In this document: piece by piece, positions 1 through 7,714 of the stretch
Position numbering within the stretch: position 1 is the first letter of the stretch
Layout: every line of letters starts with the position of its first letter
Made by a program: the position numbers and the translations under genes
Source: Cystobacterineae bacterium
GTDB taxonomy: Bacteria; Myxococcota; Myxococcia; Myxococcales; Myxococcaceae
Direction of reading: 5' to 3'
Assembly: GCA_009782175.1 (NCBI GenBank)
Contig: WRKR01000026.1
Coordinates: 1 to 42,110 of the forward strand
DNA: 42,110 nucleotides
The notes under the pieces: model-generated
Seen by the model: only the letters and a program-made list of their open reading frames with translations
Told to the model about the DNA's origin: nothing
Databases searched by the model: none

Positions 1-120
1 CCACTCTCCGAGGGCCCTGCGGGGCTCATCGTCGGTTGCTTCCTAGCTCCTTCCTTGCTGCACCAACTACTTTTGCCCCGTCGGCGGCGGCGAATATTAG
101 TGTCTAGAAACACTTTCGCA
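1..120. repeat. Left copy of 120-bp direct repeat found at both window ends
   Basis: Bases 1-120 match 41991-42110 in the same orientation, with four differences (positions 66, 72, 78 and 80 of the unit). At the right end the unit follows directly on the palindrome-rich repeat and a run reading aaagtaaccaaaaaaaac. No convincing coding frame crosses it. The mismatches argue against a simple circular assembly overlap and favour two diverged copies of a dispersed repeat. Confidence 0.9.
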
Positions 121-154
121 AACACCCGTTGAGTTGCCCTAAGCTGCAATTCGC

Positions 155-171
155 CGCCTCAAAAAGAGGCG
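155..171. repeat. Small hairpin, 6-bp stem
   Basis: cgcctc, an AAAAA loop, then gaggcg form a perfect stem-loop in the non-coding left end. It has no T-tract that would make it a clear terminator. Confidence 0.5.
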
Positions 172-234
172 TCCGGAATCCTTCCGTGAGCCCCCAAAAC
201 CGCGTTGAATTTTTTTTCAAAACCTCAACGTTAT

Positions 235-309
235 GGTTGGGGGAAGTTTTTCGAGCCTCAACGTTTTGGAGTGAATGGGAAGTTGAGGCTCGAAAAACTT
301 TCACCAACC
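235..309. repeat. Large inverted repeat, 28-bp arms
   Basis: The arms at 235-262 and 282-309 are reverse complements at 26 of 28 positions, with the inner 19 bp (244-262 and 282-300) perfect. The loop is 19 nt. The region is non-coding: open frames here on both strands are mirror images created by the palindrome. It could be a MITE-like remnant or a structured RNA, and nothing in the sequence decides between them. Confidence 0.85.
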
Positions 310-373
310 CACGCGCTAACGTTTTATGTGCCCATGATGCAGTCTGCGAAGCAGAGAGTTTCGGAATCTGCAA

Positions 374-455
374 GCCCCAGGGAGGTTTTAATTCCGAGTT
401 GCGCCCAGAGAGTTTAATGCGCCGGCGGTTGCTCGTATTAAAACCTTCCTGGGGC
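374..455. repeat. Inverted repeat, 19-bp arms with 44-nt loop
   Basis: Bases 374-392 (gccccagggaggttttaat) pair with 437-455 with one mismatch. The phrase ccgtgagccccc occurs near 183-195 and again just after this hairpin near 459-470, so the two hairpins probably belong to one composite repeat. Confidence 0.8.
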
Positions 456-478
456 CATCCGTGAGCCCCCGGCAGGGT

Positions 479-775
479 GGTTTTTTTTGGTTACTTTTTT
501 TGTCCAGACAAAAAAAGTGACTCGCCGGGAGGCGAAACCTCCCCCCGCTGAAAGCGAAAAAACCCTTCGCCGGAGGCGACACTACTCCCCCCTGGAGGGG
601 AAAAAATAAAAACAAAAAAAGTGACTCGCCGGGAGGCGAAAAACCCTGCCCGGGAGGGCGAAAAAACCCTTCGCCGGAGGCGACACTCCCCCCCCGGAGG
701 GAAAAAAGAAATATTTTTAAAAACACCCCCCACAAAAAAACTTTTTCCTTTGGAAATAGCCGGGCCGCAGGCCCA
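479..775. repeat. REP-like palindrome cluster, inverted copy of right-end repeat
   Basis: A chain of short GC palindromes (ctcgccgggaggcga, ttcgccggaggcga, cctgcccgggagg, gggccgcaggccc) is joined by A-tracts and begins with ttggttactttttttg. The reverse complement of 41706-41990 reproduces the same order of modules with indels; 611-775 against 41706-41862 is the best-matching part. Open frames across it translate to low-complexity Gly/Pro/Phe/Lys sequence and are not genes. Confidence 0.85.
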
Positions 776-823
776 TTCTAAAAACAACCCTCAAAACTCC
801 TCATTGAAATTCTCACTTTAACT

Positions 824-1060
824 TTGTTGCATTGGCTCAAAACGCTTGAGCGCCTGCCGGAAAACAAACGCCAGCATTTTGAGGCTACGGTTGCAGATTT
901 GGACGCCATCCACGCGCGTGCCAGAGAGATAAAAAAGCGCATACGCCTCTGCGTCCTCGAAGCGTTGGGAGGCCATAAAATAGACATGGCCAAAAAGCGC
1001 CACTCCGCACTCTGGAAACGCATAAAATACCTGCTTAAGCAAATGCAGTTCTTCAAATAA
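824..1060 (+). CDS. Small hypothetical protein, possibly a gene remnant
   Basis: A 78-residue, Lys/Arg/Leu-rich frame from a TTG start that is open from 782 and ends TAA at 1058-1060. The sequence looks like two or three amphipathic helices (ERLPENKRQHFEATVADLDA, then a basic segment, then KRIKYLLKQMQFFK). I recognise no family. There is no clear ribosome binding site, and the reading frame emerges directly from the palindrome repeat, so it may be the 3' end of a gene cut off by repeat insertion. The opposite strand is also open, which lowers confidence. Confidence 0.3.
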   Translation: MLHWLKTLERLPENKRQHFEATVADLDAIHARAREIKKRIRLCVLEALGGHKIDMAKKRHSALWKRIKYLLKQMQFFK

Positions 1061-1179
1061 ACATTTTTTTATAGTGAAAAATTACCCATTTAACCAACAT
1101 AGCCCCAAAATTGACATCCATCATTATTCCCCCAAGGCGCGCTTTTCGCTCCCCAACAGTGCAGTCTTTTGCTGATATG

Positions 1180-1286
1180 ATGTCAGAAAATGTTGACATT
1201 GTGTTGTTTAAAACACGACACCATGTCAGAAAATGTTGACATTTTTCTGTTTAAAACACGACACCATGTCAGGTTTTGTTGACATT
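1180..1286. promoter_or_regulatory. Three regularly spaced dyads (TGTCA-N8-TGACA), operator-like tandem repeat
   Basis: A 43-bp unit occurs 2.5 times: 1180-1222, 1223-1265 and 1266-1286. Each unit begins with an 18-bp dyad, TGTCA-N8-TGACA. The third copy has a different centre (ggttttgt instead of gaaaatgt) but intact arms, so the arms look selected. The spacer contains gtttaaaacacgacacc. A lone TTGACAT half-site lies at 1111-1117. A 43-bp period is about four helical turns, placing the dyads on one DNA face. The next gene downstream on plus starts at 1580. A cooperative repressor or activator site is the simplest reading; plasmid-type iterons are the alternative. Confidence 0.6.
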
Positions 1287-1312
1287 TGGGTGCAGGGGCT
1301 TGAGCTGTGTTC

Positions 1313-1359
1313 TTTCATGGAGTGGAGTGCAGGTGAGCTTTAGCTTGCCTCCATGGAAA
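1313..1359. repeat. Palindromic element of the 'gagctttagctygcc' family
   Basis: tttcatgga and tccatggaaa form the outer arms and gagctttagcttgcc the inner part of an imperfect hairpin. Related wording (catggagtggaa, then a gctttagctcgcc core) recurs at 25496-25540, and a shorter version lies at 39913-39934, so this is a dispersed repeat. Confidence 0.55.
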
Positions 1360-1383
1360 GCGGGCTGGAACCCGTCTCAAGCG

Positions 1384-1440
1384 GTTTTTTTAGCCTCCCC
1401 ACAAGCCTTTGCGCCCACTGCCCGGTGGGCTAAAAAAAAC
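1384..1440. terminator. T-tract / hairpin / A-tract, possible bidirectional terminator
   Basis: gtttttttagcc (1384-1395) pairs with ggctaaaaaaaac (1428-1440) around a GC-rich centre. This gives a hairpin flanked by T on one side and A on the other, able to terminate on both strands. It lies 140 nt before the lipoprotein gene and would insulate it from upstream transcription. Confidence 0.45.
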
Positions 1441-1579
1441 TCCCTTTTCTCCGCAGTATTTTCCTTCAAAACATGCTAGGCTATATGCCGCATACGTTGG
1501 GGCTTAAAAGTGGCCATACCGTGGCCATGCGCCGCTGCGTGGCCCTGCACCATAGGGGTGCAACAAAAGGAGCGTACCG

Positions 1580-3283
1580 TTGAAAACATGGAAGCTTTTG
1601 AGCATAGGTTTGAGCACAGGAATGTTGTTGGCCATGGGTTGCGGTGGCCTTAGCTCCGTGGATGAGGAGGGGGCGAAGGACAGGTGCCAGCATGGCCCAC
1701 AAGACAACTGCGGCGAGGGCTTCACATGTATGCTGTCGGCGGAGCAGAGGATTTATACTTGCGTGTCCACACCCAAAGCAGATTGTCTGGTGGGTGACAA
1801 CGCCCCCTGTCAAGAGTGGCAAACATGCGTGGGCAAGGATGGGGACACCCCAGGCGCCCCGGGCACATGCCAGGATGAGTGTCGCGTGGGCAGTGTTGAC
1901 TGTGGCAAAGGCTATGAGTGTGTTTCGCCGGGCAGGTGCCAGAAAGAAGAAACCCCTGTGGGGAGGCTTTGTGGCGACAACGAGTGCCGCTCCGACCAAG
2001 TTTGCTTGGAAAACCAGTGTGTTACCTGGACACCCTCCAGCCGCCTGGAGTGCTCTCATACCTTGACGTCCCAGAGTACGGTGACAGAGCCTTTGGTTGT
2101 TTCAGGCCGGCGTCTGGTGTTTGGGGCTAGCACCCAGCTCCATGTGTTTGACACCGCCACCTGCAGACCTATAGGGCAGATGCAAACGGGCCGTGTACAA
2201 GGCCCCATGGTGGCCTTGGGTGACAGCGGGCGGGTGGCTGTGGCCATAGGCACTGGTGGGCTTGGCTATCGAAATAACCGGCTTTCTTTGGTGAATGTAG
2301 CAGGTGGAACGCCAAGTTTTGTTTATAATATTAGCGACGGCAGGGATTGTGCGCAAAATAGCCTTCAGACCCTGAACAACGCTAATTTCAACCAAGGCCT
2401 TTCTTTGCTCACCAGGGGGAATGCAAGTGGCACAGAGGATTGGGCTTTTGCGGCACCCGCCAACAACAACAATCGATTGGTTGCTTATAGGCCCTACAGA
2501 GCAGACCATCGTTGTGTGACTTCAGACCCGGTGCCACACCCTTTTATAGTGCCAATAGCCCAAGATCTTTATAGCAGGGTGGTGGGAATTTCTAGAGATT
2601 CCAATCCCCCAAACAGTGTCTCTATTCAATGGGGAGGGTTTCCTGCAAACACCGGAGTATGGGATGCGTTTACTAACCCCGACACCATAGCAATCCAGAA
2701 CCCTACGTTTATGGCTATTGTTGATCAGAACAGAATGTGGGTGAGCGATTCATCCATTGGAAGCCCGGCAGCCGTTGACAGCGAGGACCTGGTTTATGTT
2801 GTGGAAAGGGTCGAAAATACCCCCGGTGACTATCAACTTAACAGTTATCATATAAACATTGGACCCAGTCTAGTCCTCACCGGAGCAGATCGCACACTTG
2901 GGCCCCAAAGCGATCCTTTCACCGTCCCCGCCCCTGCTGGTGGTGGCATAGACATTGTGGGCTCTCCCCTGCTGGGTGAACCCATTCCGGGCAACCTCGC
3001 CGAGGTTTATGTGGTGACAATGGATGGCCAGGTGCTTGCCTTCCGCGCGGACACTTTGGCGCTTTTGTGGAGAGAGGAGTTGAATATTCACATTTCTCGC
3101 TCGGCACAACCCGTGCTCCTGGGCAGCACCTTGTGGGTGGTGGGTGAGGGAGGCCAAATACGCGGCATTCGCACCAACAGCAGGGGCTTAAAGCGCGACG
3201 CTGATTGGCCCAAGGCTTTTCGCGACAACTGCAACACCAGCAGCCGTGTGGAACCCTCAGCCAACATGCCTGGGTGTTATTAA
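1580..3283 (+). CDS. Cys-rich lipoprotein with beta-propeller-like C-terminal half (family member 1)
   Basis: 567 residues. The TTG start is chosen because aaaggag sits 8 nt upstream. The signal peptide ends in a lipobox LAMG-C21, so the mature protein should be lipid-anchored, probably on the outer membrane. Residues 30-150 are Cys-rich without a strict tandem repeat (pattern C-x-VG-x4-C-x6-C). From about residue 155 comes the head shared with the other four members: QGPMVALGDSGRVAVA, then FNQGLSLL and WAFAAPAN, then SPLLGEP and a PQQ-like strand pair (EVYVVTMDGQVLAFRADTL). It ends WPKAFRDNCNTSS and a terminal MPGCY. RDNCN resembles the WPxFxxDxxNTG motif that closes many PQQ/FG-GAP propellers (known from memory). 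It is the shortest member and converges on the Gcr-like gene. Ligand unknown. Confidence 0.85.
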   Translation: MKTWKLLSIGLSTGMLLAMGCGGLSSVDEEGAKDRCQHGPQDNCGEGFTCMLSAEQRIYTCVSTPKADCLVGDNAPCQEWQTCVGKDGDTPGAPGTCQDECRVGSVDCGKGYECVSPGRCQKEETPVGRLCGDNECRSDQVCLENQCVTWTPSSRLECSHTLTSQSTVTEPLVVSGRRLVFGASTQLHVFDTATCRPIGQMQTGRVQGPMVALGDSGRVAVAIGTGGLGYRNNRLSLVNVAGGTPSFVYNISDGRDCAQNSLQTLNNANFNQGLSLLTRGNASGTEDWAFAAPANNNNRLVAYRPYRADHRCVTSDPVPHPFIVPIAQDLYSRVVGISRDSNPPNSVSIQWGGFPANTGVWDAFTNPDTIAIQNPTFMAIVDQNRMWVSDSSIGSPAAVDSEDLVYVVERVENTPGDYQLNSYHINIGPSLVLTGADRTLGPQSDPFTVPAPAGGGIDIVGSPLLGEPIPGNLAEVYVVTMDGQVLAFRADTLALLWREELNIHISRSAQPVLLGSTLWVVGEGGQIRGIRTNSRGLKRDADWPKAFRDNCNTSSRVEPSANMPGCY

Positions 3284-3363
3284 GGCAGCTTCAATTTAAG
3301 CAGCTGAATATATTATTTAAATATATTTAAGCATGTTCAAACATGTTTAAGCAGCGGCACACC
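3284..3363. other. AT-rich gap between convergent genes, with palindrome
   Basis: Contains a perfect 14-bp palindrome ttaaatatatttaa (3317-3330) and a direct repeat of catgtt (3332-3337 and 3342-3347). It separates two genes that end toward each other, so a termination role is plausible, but no GC stem with a T-tract is present. Confidence 0.45.
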
Positions 3364-5655
3364 TTATGGCGCAGAGGGCGGTGTTCCCCCATTGCCATGG
3401 GGGCTGGGCGGCTTGGGAGCGGGTGGCGCACCGCCATGAGCGGAGGGTGGCGTTTCCCCATTGGGAGAAGCGGTCGTGGCCCCATTGGAGGCGGGAGCGG
3501 AGTCTGCCAAGGCGGGTGGGGTTTTGGGGGCCAGCACAAAGTCCAGGGGGCGTTTAAAAAATTGTTTTAACAGCTCTTTCATGAGGAGGCGGTCTCCGGA
3601 AAAGCCCACCTCTCTGGCGCGCAGGGCCACCACGAGGGCCAGGGAGAAGGAGACGCCGAAATTTAACAAGGCAATGCCGGCAAGGCCGCCCAAGGCCCAG
3701 GCAAAGGCCGGTGTCTTCATGGTTTCAACCCCCAGGGTGGCCACCGCATAAGTCAGCTGCCCGGCCGCAAAAGTAATATGGCGTATATCCACATCCATGC
3801 CAAAAAAGGCACCAATGGCAAAGGTGAGGCCCAACATAAAACCCAAGCCAATGTTGCCCGCCAAACCAGAAGCATTGTTGGAAATAAATTTCCCTAGGTA
3901 TTTTGTGCGTTTGGCCCCCATCCACTTGCTGAGTTTGCGGTTGGTTGCAATGGCGTTGGGCAGTTTGCGCAGCACCACCCAGTTTTCTACGGTACCGGCT
4001 AAAATGCTGGAAAGCCAGAGGTAGCCGCCGGTCAGCGCCGCAAAAGCCAAACTGCGGCTCTCATAGAGGTGAAAGGAGTGGAGGCTTTCCAGGGCTTGCT
4101 CCTCATCCATCAACGGCCTTCCCCACATATATTGCAAGCCCATATTTATCAGCAGCGCCACGGGAATGACGAGGCCCACATTGCCCAAAAGCGCAAACAG
4201 CTGCGTGCGTATGGTGCGTATAACCAGCTCAGCCAGAGAGGCCAGGGAGCGTTTTTCTGCCTCGGTGGAGCTGGTATATTCCTTGAGGGCTCCCGCCAGC
4301 GTGGCCGCCGTCATGGAAGGCTGCTTGGTGGCCAAACTAAAACCCAAAAGCTGCATCGTCACAAAAACGCCGGCATAGTTAAAGCCCGAGGCCAGCCCCT
4401 TATATAAATAGGTGGCAATGTGGTGCAAACTGGCTTTAATGCCCACGGCAATGGCCGTCAGCACGCCGCCGCCCGCGGCCGAGGCCAACATGTGCAGCTG
4501 CTCTTTGCGCGTCTGCGCAATATAGTGTTCCCCGCTGTGGCCCGCCCTCTCAATAACGCGGCGCGCCAGCAAACGGCTGTTGCGGCGTATTAACTCGCCC
4601 AAGCTTCTGTCTTTCTCGCAACCCCTCACCAGGGTGCCCACCAGCTTCAGCCCCATTCCCTCAGGGGGGGTGGGGGCACACAGGGAAACCAAAGCATAGA
4701 GGCGGTCCAAGCGGCGGATGAGCAAATCCATGCGGTAAACCAAATCCACGCTAATGCCGGTGTGGTTAAAGGAGTCCATCACCTCCCGCACAATGCGGCG
4801 GCAAGAGGCAATCAACTCCCTGCAGGCCACCTTCTGCGTCTCCTTGTCCTCCATCCTGTTGTGCCTGCCGCTTTTGGTGGGCTCCACCTTCTCGCTGGGC
4901 TCGGGTACCTCCTCCACATAGGCAAAAATACAGTCCGGAAGCTTCAAAAAAGGAGAGTCCACAAAACGCGCCTTCTCCAAGCGCTCCTCCACATCATTCG
5001 CCAGGCCATTGGCCGCAATACGCATGGCCAATACGCGGGAGGCCCTGCGCATTTGCTCTTTCCAATGCCCCCCCAAACGGTTTTCTTCTCCAAAAAACAC
5101 TTGCAACAACAGGGTTTGCCCTTCAACCCCCAAACTCTCAAAGCGACCTACGGCGCGCTCTGAGGGGAAAAGCCGCATTAACAAAGAGGAAAGCTCCTCA
5201 TCCACGGGCGGCGTCGGCAATATATTCAACATTAACCGGTCTATCAGCTCCCCGCCAAAAGCATGGCGCACCGGCAGCCCCATGTCCGTCAACACATGGG
5301 CAACATTCATGCTTTGCACCAGGGAGGCAATAAAACACTGCAGCTTTTCATGCAGCGCGGGCATGGCTTTTATGGCCGTATGCAGAAGGCGCGCGCGTGC
5401 CAAAGTCCGGCTGTCCGAGGGGACGGCCTTGGGTATACGGCCGGATTGCCACAGCCAATGCGCCACCTCCTCCAGCCACATGAGGCCCTCCTGCTCCAAT
5501 GCCGCTGCCTCCAACTGCAGCAACAAACGGTAGAGGCGCTTTAAGGCCGCACTCAGCAAAAACCCCTCCCCAAACAGCGTTTTAAAGTGGCTCCACTCCA
5601 GAGGGTTTCCACCGTTTTGGGGCGTTTCTTTTTTTTCCACAAACACCTCACTCAA
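3364..5655 (-). CDS. Gcr / 'SpecificRecomb' family membrane protein (PF10136-like)
   Basis: 763 residues from a TTG start preceded by a G-rich stretch. Residues 1-385 are soluble and helical. From about 395 to 690 there are several hydrophobic segments carrying the family's hallmark blocks: AAGGGVLTAIAVGIK, GFNYAGVFVTMQLLGFSLAT followed by KQPSMTA, and SGLAGNIGLGFMLGLTF with a downstream DVDIRH-TFAAGQL. These match my recollection of PF10136 (Neisseria Gcr, Ralstonia homologues). The name 'site-specific recombinase' is historical: there is no tyrosine or serine recombinase motif, and the protein looks like an inner-membrane protein. The last 55 residues are a Pro/Ala/Gly/Ser-rich tail not expected in the family. 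Stands alone on minus. Confidence 0.8.
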   Translation of the reverse strand: MSEVFVEKKETPQNGGNPLEWSHFKTLFGEGFLLSAALKRLYRLLLQLEAAALEQEGLMWLEEVAHWLWQSGRIPKAVPSDSRTLARARLLHTAIKAMPALHEKLQCFIASLVQSMNVAHVLTDMGLPVRHAFGGELIDRLMLNILPTPPVDEELSSLLMRLFPSERAVGRFESLGVEGQTLLLQVFFGEENRLGGHWKEQMRRASRVLAMRIAANGLANDVEERLEKARFVDSPFLKLPDCIFAYVEEVPEPSEKVEPTKSGRHNRMEDKETQKVACRELIASCRRIVREVMDSFNHTGISVDLVYRMDLLIRRLDRLYALVSLCAPTPPEGMGLKLVGTLVRGCEKDRSLGELIRRNSRLLARRVIERAGHSGEHYIAQTRKEQLHMLASAAGGGVLTAIAVGIKASLHHIATYLYKGLASGFNYAGVFVTMQLLGFSLATKQPSMTAATLAGALKEYTSSTEAEKRSLASLAELVIRTIRTQLFALLGNVGLVIPVALLINMGLQYMWGRPLMDEEQALESLHSFHLYESRSLAFAALTGGYLWLSSILAGTVENWVVLRKLPNAIATNRKLSKWMGAKRTKYLGKFISNNASGLAGNIGLGFMLGLTFAIGAFFGMDVDIRHITFAAGQLTYAVATLGVETMKTPAFAWALGGLAGIALLNFGVSFSLALVVALRAREVGFSGDRLLMKELLKQFFKRPLDFVLAPKTPPALADSAPASNGATTASPNGETPPSAHGGAPPAPKPPSPHGNGGTPPSAP

Positions 5656-5966
5656 ACTGCACCCCCCAAAATATGGAGGCTGGTTTGCTTTCTATTCCTC
5701 TCCCCAGGGCTTTGCCACCAGAGAGCAACTCCAGGCTCTAGTAACCCATATATGCAAAGTGTATAGAGTGTTTTTGGCTTTATATAAAAAAGCATAACGC
5801 CTTCGCACCATGCACCCTGCCCACGGCCTCAATGCGCCTGCGCTTTGGGCCCTCGGCCATAAGGCCTGTTGCCTCAAGCCATGGGCTACACGCCCCGTGT
5901 TTGTGGGCATGGGTTTTCCCCGCTTTCTTCTCTTGACTTTGCCTGCAAATCAGGTGCTGCTGAGGC
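5656..5966. other. Intergenic region between divergent genes, no gene seen
   Basis: An AT-rich stretch around 5758-5800 (tttatataaaaaagc) is the likeliest place for promoters of the two divergent neighbours, but no -35/-10 pair with standard spacing could be assigned. Open frames here show no protein-like character. Confidence 0.3.
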
Positions 5967-6287
5967 ATGGACCAAGCCCCTCCTCCCCTGCCGGGGACGC
6001 TTATTTCCATCCTCCAAAGCCAAAGGCCACTCACCCAGGAGTTGGTGGCCTCCTTGGTCGAGGTGGCCTTCGCCCTCTATCAAACAGGGCAAGCCTTTGG
6101 GGTCGTGGATGGCCCTCATGCCCAAGGAAAAGTCTTCAACAAAAACAAAGAGGTATTGCTGGGTGCCCTCGGCGGTCCCCTCTTCGAGGCCCGCCTTCAA
6201 CTCCTCGAAGGCCAAAGCACCGTCCTCTTCTTCCTCACGCGCTCCGGCTGTGCCTTCCTCAAAGAGAGAGAAAAAACCTTGGCCTAA
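5967..6287 (+). CDS. Hypothetical 106-residue protein upstream of serA
   Basis: An ATG frame with an alternating helix/strand character (LTQELVASLVEVAFALYQTG, then LLEGQSTVLFFLTRSG) that reads more like a protein than the overlapping frames, which are Pro/Arg-rich on plus or Glu/Gly-rich on minus. A GAGG lies too close to the ATG to act as a binding site; an agg 12 nt upstream is weak. No family recognised. It sits 99 nt before serA and could be cotranscribed with it. Confidence 0.45.
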   Translation: MDQAPPPLPGTLISILQSQRPLTQELVASLVEVAFALYQTGQAFGVVDGPHAQGKVFNKNKEVLLGALGGPLFEARLQLLEGQSTVLFFLTRSGCAFLKEREKTLA

Positions 6288-6386
6288 ACCGAAGGTGGGT
6301 TGAGCCGGTTCCAGCTTTTTTTCTGCAAAACCCAAGCTTTGGGAATTTTACTTTCTCTTTTGGGGCCGGCGCGCTAGTCCTACACC

Positions 6387-7595
6387 ATGAGAGCCCTCAA
6401 AGCCTTGTTGTTGGAAAACATTCACCCCATTGCCCAAAAATATTTGGAAAACCAAGGCGTCCACGTGGAGCGCCTGGACAAAGCCCTGGAAGAGGAAGCC
6501 CTCCTTCAACGCTTGGAAGGTGCACACCTCTTGGGTATACGCTCTAAAACCCACCTGAGTGAAAGCTTTTTTGAAAAAGCAGAGGGCCTTCTGGCGGTGG
6601 GCGCTTTTTGCATCGGCACCAACCAAGTGGCGCTGGAGGCCGCTGCCCGGCGCGGCATTGCTGTGTTTAATGCGCCTTTCAGCAATACACGCTCCGTGGC
6701 TGAAATGGTTATGGCTGAAATTGTTATGCTGGCCAGGCACTTGGGGGAGCGCGTCATCCAAATGCACAGGGGCCAATGGCGCAAAGTCTCCACGGGCGCC
6801 CATGAGGTACGCGGCAAAACCCTGGCCATCATTGGTTATGGGCATATAGGCAGCCAGGTCGGTGTGCTGGCCGAGGCCTTCGGCATGCGCGTCATTTTTT
6901 ATGATATTGCCACCAAACTCCCCATGGGCAACAACCAACCCAAATCCTCCCTCTTGGATGCCCTCTCAGAGGCCCACTATGTCAGCCTGCATGTGCCCGA
7001 AACACCCCTCACCAAGGGAATGCTGGGAAAAGCCCAAATAAAAGCCATGCGCAAAGGCTCCTCCCTCATTAACGCCAGCCGCGGCAGCGTCGTGGATATT
7101 CAGGCCTTAACCGAAGCCCTCAAAGAGGGCCACCTCGCCGGCGCCGCCGTGGACGTCTTCCCCGAAGAGCCCGCCGCCAACTCCTCTGACGGGTTTTCTT
7201 CTCCCCTGCAAAACCTCCCCAATGTCATTTTAACCCCACACATCGGCGGCTCCACAGATGAGGCCCAAGTCAACATAGGTACCGAAGTGGCCGTCGCCTT
7301 AAGCAAATATTTTCAACTCGGCTGCACCGCTACCTCCGTTAACTTCCCCCAGGTGGACTTGGCTCCTACCCCGGGGGCTCACCGCGTCCTCAATATACAT
7401 AGGAATGTCCCCGGTGTGCTCAGAGATGTGAACCGCATTGTCAGCGAGCAGCATGCCAATGTTTTGGCCCAGGTGCTCGCCACCACAGCAGAGCTGGGCT
7501 ATTTGCTCATGGACTTGGACAAGCCTGTCAATGGCAACGTCTGCGATGCCATGAAAACTTTGCCCGATACCCTCTCGGCACGGGCCCTCTATTAA
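6387..7595 (+). CDS. serA: D-3-phosphoglycerate dehydrogenase
   Basis: Catalyses NAD-dependent oxidation of 3-phosphoglycerate to 3-phosphohydroxypyruvate, the first step of serine synthesis, in the cytoplasm. 402 residues, close to the E. coli enzyme (410) and alignable throughout: FCIGTNQVALEAAARRGI, FNAPFSNTRSVAE, Rossmann loop GYGHIG (150-155), catalytic Arg232 in NASRGSVVD, Glu261 in FPEEP and His285 in TPHIGGST. A C-terminal ACT domain (about 333-402, ending SARALY) is the expected serine-feedback module. It is the short E. coli-type form, without the extra domain of the long form. No clear Shine-Dalgarno precedes the ATG. It leads a block with metY and the thrA-like gene. Confidence 0.96.
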   Translation: MRALKALLLENIHPIAQKYLENQGVHVERLDKALEEEALLQRLEGAHLLGIRSKTHLSESFFEKAEGLLAVGAFCIGTNQVALEAAARRGIAVFNAPFSNTRSVAEMVMAEIVMLARHLGERVIQMHRGQWRKVSTGAHEVRGKTLAIIGYGHIGSQVGVLAEAFGMRVIFYDIATKLPMGNNQPKSSLLDALSEAHYVSLHVPETPLTKGMLGKAQIKAMRKGSSLINASRGSVVDIQALTEALKEGHLAGAAVDVFPEEPAANSSDGFSSPLQNLPNVILTPHIGGSTDEAQVNIGTEVAVALSKYFQLGCTATSVNFPQVDLAPTPGAHRVLNIHRNVPGVLRDVNRIVSEQHANVLAQVLATTAELGYLLMDLDKPVNGNVCDAMKTLPDTLSARALY

Positions 7596-7596
7596 G

Positions 7597-7633
7597 GGCA
7601 GCGCCTTAAACTATGAACGGCAGCGCCTTAAAC
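7597..7633. repeat. Direct repeat between serA and metY
   Basis: ggcagcgccttaaac occurs twice (7597-7611 and 7619-7633), directly after the serA stop, with a 22-bp period. It could be a regulator site for the downstream metY-thrA pair or just a small duplication. Confidence 0.5.
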
Positions 7634-7714
7634 CCTTGGGTTCGGGTGGGCTGAACATTATGCTTTCCAAATGTCGCGCTTGGCTTTAGCAAGGACTCTT
7701 GGAGGAGCTGCTTG

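Noticed and set aside
129-464. 111-residue frame on plus and 89-residue frame on minus at the left end
   Set aside because: They mirror each other through the inverted repeats at 235-309, have no ribosome binding site, and read as low-complexity sequence.
388-821. Gly/Pro/Phe-rich frames on both strands in the REP-like cluster
   Set aside because: They are translations of short palindromes joined by homopolymer runs, repeated in inverted form at the right end.
1180-1286. CRISPR array
   Set aside because: The spacers between the repeats are themselves repeated, only 2.5 units exist, and there are no cas genes.
5886-6335. 149-residue Glu/Gly-rich frame on minus opposite the small gene before serA
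   Set aside because: Acidic antisense composition typical of a shadow of a codon-biased plus frame, with no start signal.
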